Notes: generated by a model not told the origin, from the letters alone. Positions 1 to 9,492 are shown, numbered from the stretch's first letter. The stretch is 64,000 nt of DNA from Oceanicoccus sagamiensis (GCF_002117105.1 NZ_CP019343.1:2480001-2544000); one strand, 5' to 3'. Made by a program: numbers and translations.

Positions 1-989
1 ATATAGAGGTGAATAGCAAGGATGAAGTCGGTGAGATGTTAGCGGCTCTTAAAGCCATGGTGGCGAGTATTAGTGATGTGGTGGTGACCGTTGCTAACTC
101 CTCGGACGGTGTGAATAACGGTTCTCAGGAATTGAGTTCAACAGCCCAGCAATTATCCCAGAGTGCTACAGAGCAAGCCGCCTCACTGGAAGAGGTGTCG
201 GCCTCAATGGAACAAATGGCAGCGAATATTAGCCAGAGCGCAGACAATGCCCAGCAAACCGAAAAGATTGCCCAGCAGGTGTCACAAGATGCTGCTGAAG
301 GCGGAGAGGCGGTTAGTGGTGCAGTAACCGCCATGAAGGAAATTGCCAATACCATTTCGGTTATCGAAGAGATTGCTCGCCAAACGAATTTACTGGCATT
401 AAATGCTGCGATTGAGGCTGCCCGGGCCGGTGAGCACGGTAAAGGTTTTGCGGTGGTCGCCTCGGAGGTACGCCAGCTGGCTCAAGAGAGTAAAAAGGCA
501 GCCGGTGAAATTAGCCAGCTGTCAGAAAATTCTATGGCCGTGGCAGAAAAAGCGGGGGAGCTGCTGGCGTCCATTGTGCCTGATATTCGTAAAACCGCCG
601 AGTTGGTGCAAGAGATCAGTGTGGCAGCACAAGAGCAAGATACCGGTGCCAGTCAGATCAATGTCGCTATTCAGCAGCTGGATCAAACGGTACAGCAGGG
701 TGCGGCGGCCTCAGAGGAGGTGGCCTCAACAGCTGAAAATTTATCAGACCAAACAGAGATGATGACCTCGGCGATCGCTTATTTCAACGTGGCTGAAGGC
801 GATGTCCAATTAACCGCTAGCCATGCTGGAGGTCAGGGGGAGCCCCGTTCCGGCTCAGCTGAAACAGCCATAAAGGCAGTGTCCACCTCAACGCCCGCTG
901 AGCCTAAAACCAGAACCGCCGCTTCCGGTATTGATATCGATATGGGGCTGGATGGCCAGGATGCTGAGACAGCGTTTACCTCCTATTAA
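1..989 (+). CDS. Methyl-accepting chemotaxis protein, C-terminal part (5' end outside window)
   Basis: This is the cytoplasmic signalling part of a chemoreceptor, which relays ligand occupancy to a CheA-CheW complex. The frame is open to the window edge, so the GTG at 9 is probably an internal codon and the sensor and membrane parts lie upstream. The first visible residues (KDEVGEM) match the end of a HAMP domain. A long Ala/Gln/Ser-rich coiled coil follows, with the conserved hairpin tip ([21 protein letters not shown]), then a return helix and a low-complexity tail. The next genes are cheW, cheW, cheR and cheB, which supports a dedicated chemosensory cluster. The input cannot be told from this fragment. 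Confidence 0.95.
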   Translation, partial: IEVNSKDEVGEMLAALKAMVASISDVVVTVANSSDGVNNGSQELSSTAQQLSQSATEQAASLEEVSASMEQMAANISQSADNAQQTEKIAQQVSQDAAEGGEAVSGAVTAMKEIANTISVIEEIARQTNLLALNAAIEAARAGEHGKGFAVVASEVRQLAQESKKAAGEISQLSENSMAVAEKAGELLASIVPDIRKTAELVQEISVAAQEQDTGASQINVAIQQLDQTVQQGAAASEEVASTAENLSDQTEMMTSAIAYFNVAEGDVQLTASHAGGQGEPRSGSAETAIKAVSTSTPAEPKTRTAASGIDIDMGLDGQDAETAFTSY

Positions 990-1027
990 CTGATTGACTC
1001 TGGTGTTCATTGAATGGGAGTAGGGCT

Positions 1028-1582
1028 ATGTCTGAATGGATAGATACCAATGTGGGGCAGTATCTGAACTTTGAGTTAGACGATACCTTGTATGGTATTA
1101 ATATTCGAAGCATTAAAGAAGTGCTGGACCTTTGCGAGATTACCCCTTTGCCAAGCAGTGCTGATTATTTACGTGGCGTGATTAATTTGCGCGGCCAGGT
1201 TGTGCCCGTTATTGATTTAAAGCTGCGCTTTGGTCTTGCCGTCACTGAGATGACCGTTGATACCTGTATTTTGATTCTGGAGATAAAAGACTCTCAGGGT
1301 GAGTTATTTTTACTCGGTGCATTGGCGGACTCTGTACGGGAAGTGATTGACTTGTCGGCCTCTGATATTGACCCACCACCGCAGGTGGGTAGCTCGGTTA
1401 ATTCTGCTTTTATTTATGGTGTTGGTCAGCATGATGGCGCTTTCGTGGTGCTGCTTGATGCCCAGTCATTGAGTAGCCATGACGACCTTGAGGCTATAAA
1501 AGTTGCAGCCTCTGTCGTTGGGCCAGAGGGAGAGAGTGTCGATGAGCACTGTCACGAAGAAGGTGTTGCCAGTTATGAATGA
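1028..1582 (+). CDS. cheW: CheW-like coupling protein (first copy)
   Basis: CheW couples chemoreceptors to the kinase CheA in the cytoplasmic array. The 184-residue product is one CheW domain, from QYLNFELDD near residue 10 to the ALVLLDAQ-like last strand. It carries the family signature YLRGVINLRGQVVPVIDL. The ATG at 1028 is preferred over an upstream in-frame TTG at 1010 because GGAG at 1017-1020 precedes it at good spacing. The 3' end overlaps the next cheW. Having two different CheW proteins side by side suggests adaptor roles that are not fully redundant. Confidence 0.93.
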   Translation: MSEWIDTNVGQYLNFELDDTLYGINIRSIKEVLDLCEITPLPSSADYLRGVINLRGQVVPVIDLKLRFGLAVTEMTVDTCILILEIKDSQGELFLLGALADSVREVIDLSASDIDPPPQVGSSVNSAFIYGVGQHDGAFVVLLDAQSLSSHDDLEAIKVAASVVGPEGESVDEHCHEEGVASYE

Positions 1583-2120
1583 CTCAATACCGGCGGATAA
1601 TTTATCCCAATACCTGACCTTTTGTCTTCACGATGAGTTGTTGGGCCTTAACCTTCATTGGGTAAAAGAAGTGATAGAGGTTAAAACCATTACCGCGCTG
1701 CCCCGCGCTCCCCAGTATGTGCGTGGGGTGATTAATTTACGTGGCCAGGTGATTCCAGTCATTGATTTGCGAATAAAGTTTTCCATAGTGGCCAAACCGC
1801 TCACGGTAGACAGTTGCATTATTATCGTAGAAAGCCAGGTTAACGAGGAGACCGTGGTGATCGGTGTGATGGTCGATTCGGTGAGCGATGTGCTTACCGT
1901 TGAAGCCGACGATAAAGAGCCTGCCCCGGGGATGGGGGGCGGTATCGAACATCAATTTATTGAAGGTCTGGCAAGACTCGGCGATCACTTTATTACGCTG
2001 CTGGACAGCAAGGTAGTCTTTTCCCTTGAGGAAATGCTGGTCGGTAGCCCAAGTCAGTCAGTAGATGCCTGTGCAGCCAGACCGGCGCAGCCCGTTGATA
2101 AGGTACAAGCGGCGTGTTAG
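1575..2120 (+). CDS. cheW: CheW-like coupling protein (second copy)
   Basis: This is a second CheW-domain protein of about 181 residues, with the same signature (YVRGVINLRGQVIPVIDL) as its upstream neighbour but clearly diverged elsewhere. The start is uncertain. ATG 1575 gives an N terminus matched in length to the first copy and overlaps the upstream stop by 8 nt. ATG 1542, with a GGAGAG motif just before it, would add 11 residues. The C-terminal tail is Ala/Pro-rich and unlike the first copy. It overlaps the GTG start of cheR, so translational coupling is likely. Confidence 0.9.
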   Translation: MNDSIPADNLSQYLTFCLHDELLGLNLHWVKEVIEVKTITALPRAPQYVRGVINLRGQVIPVIDLRIKFSIVAKPLTVDSCIIIVESQVNEETVVIGVMVDSVSDVLTVEADDKEPAPGMGGGIEHQFIEGLARLGDHFITLLDSKVVFSLEEMLVGSPSQSVDACAARPAQPVDKVQAAC

Positions 2121-2956
2121 CGATACATCAGGAATCACTCAGTAGCTCGGATTTTGAGCGTATAGCGGCCTATGTGTTTTGCCGAGCAGGCTTACGCTTA
2201 ACCGATAATAAGCGGAGCATGGTTGAGGGGCGTCTTCGCCATCGCCTAAAAGCGCTGAAGCTAGCAACTTTTGAGGCGTATACCGACTATGTTTTTGGCC
2301 CCCAGGGGCAGTTGGAAAGCGTCTACCTTGTTGAGAGCCTGACCACCCATAAAACCCATTTTTTCCGGGAGCAGCAGCACTTTGATTATTTGCGGCAGCA
2401 TTACCTTCCCCTCTGGGTAGATCGTCCGAACAATGCATCTCGTACTTTAAAAGTATGGAGTGCGGGTTGCTCTACCGGCGAGGAGGCCTACTCGCTGGCC
2501 ATGTTGTTACTGGAGTGGAATCAATATCACCAGAAGATAAAATTTGAAGTTTATGCTACCGATATTTCGCGGGCTGTGGTGGTTAAAGCCGTCAATGGCT
2601 TGTACCGGGAAGCCGAGGTAAGTGATGTTCCCCTGGCGTTGCGGCAAAAATATTTTCTGCGCAGCGTGGCCAATACCAACGTGGTTAAAATGGGGCCGGA
2701 GCTACAAAGCTGTGTAAGTTTCGGCACTCTCAATTTACTTAACGATCACTACACGTTGCCCGGCCGGTTTGACATTATTTTTTGTCGCAATGTATTAATT
2801 TATTTTGATCGCCCTACGGAAGAAAAGGTGATTAATCAATTATGCCGAAAGCTAAAACCTCAAGGTCATCTTTTTCTAGGTCATTCAGAGTCCATCACCG
2901 GTCTTAATGTTCCTCTGGATACGCTGGGCGCCACTACCTATAAGTTGAAAGGATAA
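2114..2956 (+). CDS. cheR: Chemotaxis protein methyltransferase CheR
   Basis: CheR transfers methyl groups from S-adenosylmethionine to glutamates of chemoreceptors, opposing CheB. The 280-residue protein has the usual layout: a small helical N-terminal domain followed by a Rossmann methyltransferase domain with WSAGCSTGEEAYSLAM (SAM-binding loop) and IIFCRNVLIYFD. Translation starts at GTG 2114 and overlaps the end of cheW by 7 nt. The stop directly precedes cheB. No C-terminal TPR extension is present. Confidence 0.95.
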   Translation: MLAIHQESLSSSDFERIAAYVFCRAGLRLTDNKRSMVEGRLRHRLKALKLATFEAYTDYVFGPQGQLESVYLVESLTTHKTHFFREQQHFDYLRQHYLPLWVDRPNNASRTLKVWSAGCSTGEEAYSLAMLLLEWNQYHQKIKFEVYATDISRAVVVKAVNGLYREAEVSDVPLALRQKYFLRSVANTNVVKMGPELQSCVSFGTLNLLNDHYTLPGRFDIIFCRNVLIYFDRPTEEKVINQLCRKLKPQGHLFLGHSESITGLNVPLDTLGATTYKLKG

Positions 2957-2980
2957 ATGTTACAGACTATGGAGTCCGTC

Positions 2981-4041
2981 ATGAAGAAACCCACAATAAA
3001 AGTTATGATCGTTGATGACTCTGCGGTGGTACGTCAAACCCTTAGTGATATTTTAAATAGTGATGATGAGCTGGAGGTAATATCCTACGCTCAGGACCCT
3101 ATTGCAGCCGCCAAAAAAATCCGCGATGAGGCCCCGATGTCATTACTCTGGATGTTGAAATGCCACGGATGGATGGTCTGACTTTTTTACGCAAAATTAT
3201 GCAGCAGCACCCGTTGCCTGTTGTTATATGCTCCAGTCTGGTAGGCAAAGGTTCAGAGACACTAAGCAAAGCCATTGAGTATGGCGCAACAGAAATTATT
3301 GCCAAGCCGCAAAGTGGTACCCAGCTTTTTTTACAGGAGTCGCGGATCACTATTATTGATGCCGTTAAAGCCGCCTCATTAGTAAAGCCTAAAAAACTGG
3401 TGGCGGCTCGTTTGGTGCCCAGCAAAAAACAAAATGCGGATGTTATGCTAGCCAAACCCCTTGGTAGTGCCATGTCCGAGACTACCGAACGTATTGTCGT
3501 AGTAGGTGCCTCCACCGGAGGGACTGAGGCTCTCACCAGATTTTTACAGGCCCTGCCTAATAACTGCCCCGGTGTGGTTATTGTTCAACATATGCCGGAG
3601 GGCTTTACCCGCTCCTTTGCCGAGCGTCTGGATGGCCTGTGTGCAGTGAGCGTTAAGGAGGCGCGCAATGGTGATTCGATATTGCGAGGCCATGTATTAA
3701 TTGCTCCGGGTAACCATCACCTAATGTGTAAACGCAGTGGTGCGCGCTATTTTGTAGAGATAAAACAGGGCCCTCTGGTATCCAGACACCGACCTTCGGT
3801 CGATGTGCTATTTCGCTCGGCCGCCAAATATGCGGGCAAAAATGTTCTGGGTATTATCCTGACCGGTATGGGGGATGATGGTGCCAAAGGAATGAAAGAA
3901 ATGCATGATGCCGGTGCTCTGACGATTGCCCAGGATGAGGCCACGTCGGTGGTGTTTGGTATGCCCAATGAGGCAATAAAGGCCGGTGGTGTGGATAAAA
4001 TCTTGCCACTCGACCAGATTGCTGGGCAACTGATCCGCTAG
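2981..4041 (+). pseudogene. cheB: Chemotaxis methylesterase CheB, interrupted by a one-base frameshift
   Basis: CheB is a receiver-methylesterase protein that removes methyl or amide groups from chemoreceptors. The receiver starts at ATG 2981 (GGAG at 2971-2974) with [15 protein letters not shown] and stays in frame up to about 3136. The frame then shifts by -1 and continues as [15 protein letters not shown], which holds the phospho-acceptor Asp. The rest is intact: GASTGG (Ser), QHMPEGF (His) and GMGDDGA (Asp) of the esterase triad. One base appears to be missing in or next to the GCCCCG run at 3131-3136. Uncorrected, the first frame ends at TGA 3179-3181 after a truncated receiver. The site has no canonical slippery heptamer, so a mutation or assembly error is more likely than recoding. 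Confidence 0.88.
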
Positions 4042-4167
4042 GGTGGTTATATTTCTCTATGGTTGGAGAGCGGTGAAGCGGTGTTAGCTAATTATCTCTT
4101 CATAGATATCACAGATTGTAAAGCTGCCGGTATCTGAGTTAATTTTTAAATAAGACTATTAAATTTT

Positions 4168-5208
4168 ATGCTTTGCTTAAATAAAACATTTTTCTGCCCG
4201 GGTCGCAGAGTCTTCATAATAGCAAGGCTCTACACTGCTTTGGTTTTATTATGGGTGCCTTGTTCTGGTTATGCAGGCCTGGATGCGGTGTTAGATAATG
4301 GTCGTGTCGCTTTGGACGGTGCTATACGGGGAATGGAAAACCTGGAAAGCCATGAGCATGGGATGATTTATTATCTGGGTTTGGATTTGCATAAAGTATT
4401 TAGCCGAAGCACCAGCGATATAGGTACCCTGATATTTCAGCCCTATCTTGTAAGGCGAAAAAATACTCACTATATTTTCAGCGATGTGGGTCAGGAAGAC
4501 GATCAAGAACTTATCTGGCGCGTCGCCAATTTTAATTACACAGCATTGTCCAATGGTGGGGTAAATATTCGTGCAGGGCACTTTGAGCTGCCCTTTGGTC
4601 TGGAGCAAACCATGGACTCCAATGGCACTCTGCGGCAATTTACAGCGTCTGACCGCGCGATAAAATCGGATTGGGGTGTGTCCGTAAATGGGGTCTTGCC
4701 AAGCTACGAATACGAAGTAGCACTCAGTGCTGGATCAGGTAATACAATAGACCGTAGTCAATCACCCTATCTATTTTCAGGCCGAATTGGCAGTGCCTCT
4801 CACCAAAATTATGTTGTGGGCGGTTCATGGTTTTACGGTGATGTCCTTGTTGAAAAGACGATTACTGAGCGTAGAAAAATCGGGCTTGATCTTGCTTATT
4901 ACTTTCGCCAATGGATGTGGCTGGCAGAAATATCCATCGGTGAAAACGACCAACAGAATACCGTTAGTGGTTTTTTAGAACTGTCACAGCAGATACCTCA
5001 AGAACATTTACATCTTTATATGCAGCTAAAACATCAGCAAATCAAAAGCGAAGGATGGCAGTCCGGTGGTCAGTTTATAACGGGGCTGGTATGGGAGCCC
5101 TATAAAAACTTTACTGTGAGTGGGCAGTTGCTGTACTCCATTGAGGAGATAGAACAACAGCCAAGGTCGAACAGGCTCAGTGTGCAACTCCGTTATCGTT
5201 TTGAATAG
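4168..5208 (+). CDS. Putative outer-membrane beta-barrel (porin-like) protein
   Basis: The 346-residue product has a hydrophobic N-terminal segment ending in a signal-peptidase-like GYA-G site near residue 36. After it comes a mature region of alternating polar and hydrophobic residues typical of beta-strands. The segment with AGHFELPFGLEQ resembles phosphate-selective or short-chain porin families, where a GRF/GHF-P-FG motif is common. It ends in an aromatic-rich strand (LRYRFE), close to the usual C-terminal barrel signal. No substrate can be assigned. It lies 26 nt upstream of another exported protein and then a GGDEF/EAL protein on the same strand, so the three may be one operon. Confidence 0.6.
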   Translation: MLCLNKTFFCPGRRVFIIARLYTALVLLWVPCSGYAGLDAVLDNGRVALDGAIRGMENLESHEHGMIYYLGLDLHKVFSRSTSDIGTLIFQPYLVRRKNTHYIFSDVGQEDDQELIWRVANFNYTALSNGGVNIRAGHFELPFGLEQTMDSNGTLRQFTASDRAIKSDWGVSVNGVLPSYEYEVALSAGSGNTIDRSQSPYLFSGRIGSASHQNYVVGGSWFYGDVLVEKTITERRKIGLDLAYYFRQWMWLAEISIGENDQQNTVSGFLELSQQIPQEHLHLYMQLKHQQIKSEGWQSGGQFITGLVWEPYKNFTVSGQLLYSIEEIEQQPRSNRLSVQLRYRFE

Positions 5209-5234
5209 TGTTGCCGTGAAAATCGGGAGGTTAT

Positions 5235-5852
5235 ATGACTTTAAACACAATTCGACATTTTTTATCGGTCATTTTAGCGCTGTATTGCACAGTGGGGCAG
5301 GCCGCCTACTGCTCATTACGGGACCCGGTAGCAGCTATCACTGCACTCTATGGTGCTGGCGTTAATCATCGATCCATTGTTGCCTCAATAACTAGTGAGG
5401 ACAGAGTAGCGGTTAAGAAGCTCCTGCCGTTTACCTTGCACCGCAGTGAGATTGGTAGGCATACGCTGTATGTTATCTATCGTGATCAAGCGCCACTGGG
5501 TTTTGTACAGGCAAGATCAGAATTGGCGGAATGGGGTTTGATGGAAGTGGCATGGTCTATCAATGTTGACTTGACTATTGGTGGATTTTTTTTCCAGCGC
5601 TGCCGGGGGGAAGGCTGTGAATTAGCGGCCATTAGGCATTTGCATATATTGCTGGCGGAAAAAAACTTCAAGGAGTTACAGCAACTACTGAGTGATGATG
5701 GTTCCCGGTTAGTTAATGAGGGGGCTGCACTGCCCGATGAAATTCACCCGATAGCTTTATTAACTATACGCTCGGCACTGAAAACCATTGCTATAACAGA
5801 TATTAGTTGGTCTAAAGAACTACGGTCCTTTCAGGTTAATCAGTATGACTGA
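5235..5852 (+). CDS. Conserved exported protein of unknown function
   Basis: I do not recognise a named family with certainty. The 205-residue protein has a clear signal peptide (hydrophobic core residues 8-20, cleavage near VGQA-A). The mature part includes GRHTLYVIYRDQAPLGFVQA and WGLMEVAWSINVDL, strand-rich stretches faintly like FMN-binding or RnfG-type folds. No FMN-attachment Thr motif is evident. It has three Cys in the mature part, two of them close together (QRCRGEGCE). GAGG at 5226-5229 precedes the ATG. The tight spacing to the barrel protein upstream and the GGDEF/EAL gene downstream suggests a periplasmic role tied to c-di-GMP signalling, which is inference only. Confidence 0.6.
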   Translation: MTLNTIRHFLSVILALYCTVGQAAYCSLRDPVAAITALYGAGVNHRSIVASITSEDRVAVKKLLPFTLHRSEIGRHTLYVIYRDQAPLGFVQARSELAEWGLMEVAWSINVDLTIGGFFFQRCRGEGCELAAIRHLHILLAEKNFKELQQLLSDDGSRLVNEGAALPDEIHPIALLTIRSALKTIAITDISWSKELRSFQVNQYD

Positions 5853-5882
5853 AAAGGTTAATCACTCTATAGGTTAGGCTCT

Positions 5883-7958
5883 ATGCGAATAAAAGTTTAT
5901 TTGGCAATCCTTGTTTTCTGCTGCTTGCTCAGTGGTTATGCGCTGGACCAGGTACTGTCGCTACAGTTTAGGCAATTACAGTGGCTAGATCACAAGCTAC
6001 ATGAGAATCGCCTTCTGGCTAAAGATCTGGAAAGGATTAAAGGAAACGCTGCGCAATATCTTGTGTCAACTGATTTAATTATGGGGTCAGGTAGTAGCTA
6101 TCTGGCCCATGGGGCCATAAAAATTGGAAACTATTTGATAGAGGACCTAAGGCGTGTTCGCAATGAATATGGAGAATCACTTCCTATAGAAAAAATTGTC
6201 GCCTCAGTTAATCATATTGTTGAAATTAATAAACTGGTTGATGCTGCACAGTTCGATAGCGAGTCACTGGAAGCTGTTGTGGAGTCAAGCTGGTTGGTCA
6301 TTTATGATGATCATGCCTATAAGTTAAGTAAACATATCGCCTATCTTTCATCGCTTGTTGATAAGCGGTTAGTCGCTAAGACCGGGCGGCGTGATAGTGC
6401 TGAACGAAGCTTGATGTGGGTAAGCTGGTTTTCCAGACTTGTATTTTTATTGATAGTTATCATTCTATGGTTCTGGGCAAATAAAAAAATATGCAAGCCT
6501 CTGTATTTTCTTCAAAAGTCCTCTTCAGAAGCAGTTTCTGGTGGTGAATTTACTATTACTAAGGATGCGCCAAAAGAGATACTTCATCTTAGTAACGATT
6601 TTAAAAAGCTGACAGAGACCTTGTTTCATCAGGCAGACCATGATCCTTTAACCGGCTTAAACAATCGGCGCTCCTTTGAACGGCATATGGCGAATATGAA
6701 TCCGATTGAAGACGGCATGAACTATATCTGCTTTATAGATCTGGATTATTTCAAAACTATCAATGACAGTTGTGGCCATGATGTAGGTGATGAAATATTG
6801 GTTAAGGTGGCTCGCTTGCTCTCTCATTCAGTGAGGTCCTGTGATATGGTGGCGCGGTTGGGTGGGGACGAGTTTGTTATTGTGTTGAACGATTGCAACC
6901 TGCCTGCGGCAAAAAAAATCAATAACAAAATTTGCAATGCTATTCGAGACATTCGTTATTGTAGTGCAGGTGAAGAATATTACCTCAGTGCGAGTATTGG
7001 TATTTCTGCGTCTTTTAATCGCGGCAAAACCACCACAGAAATATTGGGGACTGCCGATATTGCCTGTAATCTAGCCAAGGAGTCTGGCCGAAATGCTGTT
7101 CATGCCTTCGATAAAGCCCATGATAATCTATCGCTTCGCGAAGAGAAGATGGTATCTATTCACCAAATTGACGCGGCATTGAGTAATGGGGACTTTGTAC
7201 TTTACAAGCAAGATATCGTTTCTCTATCAGATACGCCCCAAGACTCAGGCATTGAAATATTACTGCGGATGAAAAACAAGGAAGGGGGGCTTATAGGGCC
7301 AGACCAATTTCTCCCGGTAGCTGACCGCTATAACAAGATCGTTGAAATTGACCGTTGTGTGGTTGCAACAGCTTTTAATTGGTTTGATGCTCACCCCTCC
7401 GTATTAAAAGATCTTGCCTTTGTTTCTATTAATTTGTCGGTAAAGTCACTGAGTAACAAACGGTTCGAAAATTTTGTGATTGATACTGTGGTTCACAGTC
7501 ATGTTCCCGCTAGAAAGATCTGTTTCGAAATTACTGAGACCGCGGCGATCGATAATATTACTCGCGTTCAGGGCTTTATGAATAATGTCAAAGCGATAGG
7601 CTGCACCTTCGCCCTGGATGATTTTGGCAGTGGTCACTCATCTTACTCTTATATAAAAGACCTCCCTTCAGATGCCTTGAAAATTGATGGCTCATTTGTG
7701 GTGGGCATGCTGCAAAATCCACTGGACTATGCCGCTGTGAAATCTATCTGCGAAATTTCCAAGGCGGCCAATCAAAAGATTGTGGCTGAATTTGTAGAAA
7801 ACGAAGCGATTGTTGCACAGCTAAAGGAATTGGGTGTGGATTATGCGCAGGGCTACTATTTTTCTAAGCCCGAGCCTTTGTCCAGCCTCAAGCATAAGCG
7901 TATTTTTAATTCGAATAGGCTGAGACCTGCTGTTTGCTATAAACCTCTTCTTAATTAG
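5883..7958 (+). CDS. Membrane-bound GGDEF/EAL c-di-GMP turnover protein
   Basis: This is a 691-residue inner-membrane signalling protein. It has an N-terminal membrane anchor (residues about 5-22), a periplasmic helical region, a second membrane segment near residues 184-204, a short linker, then GGDEF and EAL domains. The GGDEF site is intact (RLGGDEF) with an inhibitory RxxD site (RSCD) five residues before it. In the EAL domain the signature reads EIL rather than EAL. The other catalytic positions look present: INLS, ITET, DDFG, LKID, AEFVE and QGYYFSKP. Either or both activities are possible. It is the last gene of a likely operon with two envelope proteins that could feed its periplasmic sensor. 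Confidence 0.9.
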   Translation: MRIKVYLAILVFCCLLSGYALDQVLSLQFRQLQWLDHKLHENRLLAKDLERIKGNAAQYLVSTDLIMGSGSSYLAHGAIKIGNYLIEDLRRVRNEYGESLPIEKIVASVNHIVEINKLVDAAQFDSESLEAVVESSWLVIYDDHAYKLSKHIAYLSSLVDKRLVAKTGRRDSAERSLMWVSWFSRLVFLLIVIILWFWANKKICKPLYFLQKSSSEAVSGGEFTITKDAPKEILHLSNDFKKLTETLFHQADHDPLTGLNNRRSFERHMANMNPIEDGMNYICFIDLDYFKTINDSCGHDVGDEILVKVARLLSHSVRSCDMVARLGGDEFVIVLNDCNLPAAKKINNKICNAIRDIRYCSAGEEYYLSASIGISASFNRGKTTTEILGTADIACNLAKESGRNAVHAFDKAHDNLSLREEKMVSIHQIDAALSNGDFVLYKQDIVSLSDTPQDSGIEILLRMKNKEGGLIGPDQFLPVADRYNKIVEIDRCVVATAFNWFDAHPSVLKDLAFVSINLSVKSLSNKRFENFVIDTVVHSHVPARKICFEITETAAIDNITRVQGFMNNVKAIGCTFALDDFGSGHSSYSYIKDLPSDALKIDGSFVVGMLQNPLDYAAVKSICEISKAANQKIVAEFVENEAIVAQLKELGVDYAQGYYFSKPEPLSSLKHKRIFNSNRLRPAVCYKPLLN

Positions 7959-8149
7959 CTTAATGCCCGAAAGCAGTCGCTGCAGGCATGTGGTCGCAGT
8001 CTGTGTTTTAAGGCCGCTGCCGGACGAACCGGGCGCTCAGCGAGATTGCCAACAATTTGGATAGCGAGGTACCCTGAAGCGAGTGAAAAACGTTCAAGCC
8101 TCATACCTTTCTTTGGAAGGGTTTAATACGGACTTAAAATGCCGCCCAC

Positions 8150-8175
8150 AAAAAAGCCCGCTTCGTGGCAGGCTT
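8150..8175 (-). terminator. Rho-independent terminator downstream of tRNA-Met
   Basis: Read on the minus strand, AAGCCTGC pairs with GCGGGCTT across a CACGAA loop (8 bp with one G-T pair) and runs into a T tract. It lies about 27 nt past the tRNA 3' end. The region 7959-8149 between it and the upstream GGDEF/EAL gene holds nothing I recognise. Confidence 0.8.
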
Positions 8176-8202
8176 CTAAGTCATTGAATTACAATGTTAT
8201 AT

Positions 8203-8279
8203 TGGTAGCGAGAGGCAGATTTGAACTGCCGACCCCATCATTATGAGTGATGTGCTCTAACCAGCTGAGCTATCTCGCC
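8203..8279 (-). tRNA. tRNA-Met (CAT), elongator type
   Basis: The minus-strand sequence folds as a 77-nt tRNA. The acceptor stem is GGCGAGA/TCTCGCT with a G-T first pair, the D arm contains AGCTCAGCTGGTTAGAGC, and the anticodon stem-loop is CATCA-CTCATAA-TGATG. A T arm with TTCAAAT and an encoded CCA end complete it. The anticodon stem matches elongator tRNA-Met rather than the CAU-reading tRNA-Ile2, and the first pair is not the initiator C-A mismatch. Confidence 0.96.
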
Positions 8280-8387
8280 AAAACTTGTCTATCGACGCTG
8301 CCTTGTGGGCTTGCCGACTTTCGAGAGGCGCGTATTCTGGCGATTTGGGCCCTTGCTGTCAAGAGAGAATAGGCCTCTTTGCCGGAT

Positions 8388-9479
8388 TTAAACGTTAAAT
8401 TTAAAGTGGATTACATCGCCGTCCTGAACGACATAATCTTTGCCTTCCAGACGTAATTTACCGGCCTCTTTAGCCCCTTGTTCGCCGTTAAACTCTACAA
8501 AGTGCTCATAAGACATAATTTCAGCCTTGATAAAGCCGCGCTGGAAGTCGGTGTGGATAACGCCTGCGGCCTCTGGGGCGGTGGCACCCAGTGGGATGGT
8601 CCAGGCGCGTACTTCCTGCACACCGGCGGTAAAGTAGGTATGCAGGCCTAAAAGTTCATAACCGGCGCGGATTACCCGGTTTAAGCCAGCTTCTTCCATG
8701 CCCAGGTCTTCCAAAAACTCTGCTTTTTCTTCTTCATCCAATTCGGCAATTTCAGCTTCCAGCTTATTACAGATAGGGACGAGAATCGCGCCTTCGGACT
8801 CGGCGATACCACGCACGATATCCAGTAGCGGGTTATCTTCAAAGCCGTCTTCATCGACATTGGCGATATACATGGTGGGTTTGGTGGTCAGCAGGTGCAA
8901 TCCGGGTAAAACGTCTTTTTCGGCTTCACTTAATTCCAGTGAACGAACCGGCAGGCCTTCAGAAAGGTGAGGAATCATTTTCTCGATTAAGGCTTTTTGT
9001 GCAATAGATTCTTTATCGCCACCTTTGGCGGTGCGAGTGACTTTCTGTAGCTGCTTTTCAACGCTTTCCAAATCTGCCAGTGCCAGTTCCATATTGATAA
9101 TCTCAATATCGTTGGCGGGATTAATGGTATTGGCAACATGGATAACATTGTCATTTTCAAAACAGCGAACCACATGGGCAATGGCGTCGGTTTCGCGAAT
9201 ATTAGCAAGAAACTGGTTGCCAAGGCCTTCGCCTTTAGACGCGCCTTCAACCAAGCCTGCAATGTCTACAAATTCCATGGTGGTTGCTACGACTTTTTCA
9301 GGTTTTACTATTTCGGCCAGCTTGTCCTGACGAGGGTCGGGAATGGGCACGATACCTGAGTTAGGCTCGATGGTACAAAACGGAAAATTTTCCGCATCGA
9401 TACCGGCTTTAGTCAGTGCATTAAATAGCGTGGATTTACCGACATTGGGTAGGCCGACGATTCCGCAATTAAATCCCAT
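8388..9479 (-). CDS. ychF: Redox-regulated ATPase / ribosome-associated GTPase-like protein YchF
   Basis: YchF (OLA1 family) is a universal P-loop protein of the Obg group that prefers ATP and associates with ribosomes. The 363-residue length is standard. Seen here are the Walker [10 protein letters not shown], switch region [17 protein letters not shown], the altered G4 region ending in ANVDEDG, and the C-terminal TGS-like domain ([12 protein letters not shown]). It follows pth on the same strand, the usual gammaproteobacterial arrangement. A 65-bp palindromic repeat separates the two genes. Confidence 0.97.
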   Translation of the reverse strand: MGFNCGIVGLPNVGKSTLFNALTKAGIDAENFPFCTIEPNSGIVPIPDPRQDKLAEIVKPEKVVATTMEFVDIAGLVEGASKGEGLGNQFLANIRETDAIAHVVRCFENDNVIHVANTINPANDIEIINMELALADLESVEKQLQKVTRTAKGGDKESIAQKALIEKMIPHLSEGLPVRSLELSEAEKDVLPGLHLLTTKPTMYIANVDEDGFEDNPLLDIVRGIAESEGAILVPICNKLEAEIAELDEEEKAEFLEDLGMEEAGLNRVIRAGYELLGLHTYFTAGVQEVRAWTIPLGATAPEAAGVIHTDFQRGFIKAEIMSYEHFVEFNGEQGAKEAGKLRLEGKDYVVQDGDVIHFKFNV

Positions 9480-9492
9480 AACAATTTCTCTT

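Noticed and set aside
3160-4041. A receiver-less CheB starting at the internal ATG 3160
   Set aside because: That Met is the one in the VEMPRMDGL motif of the receiver, and the preceding bases encode the rest of the receiver after a one-base correction.
8082-8149. A possible small RNA before the tRNA-Met terminator
   Set aside because: I could see no promoter or stable fold beyond the terminator itself.
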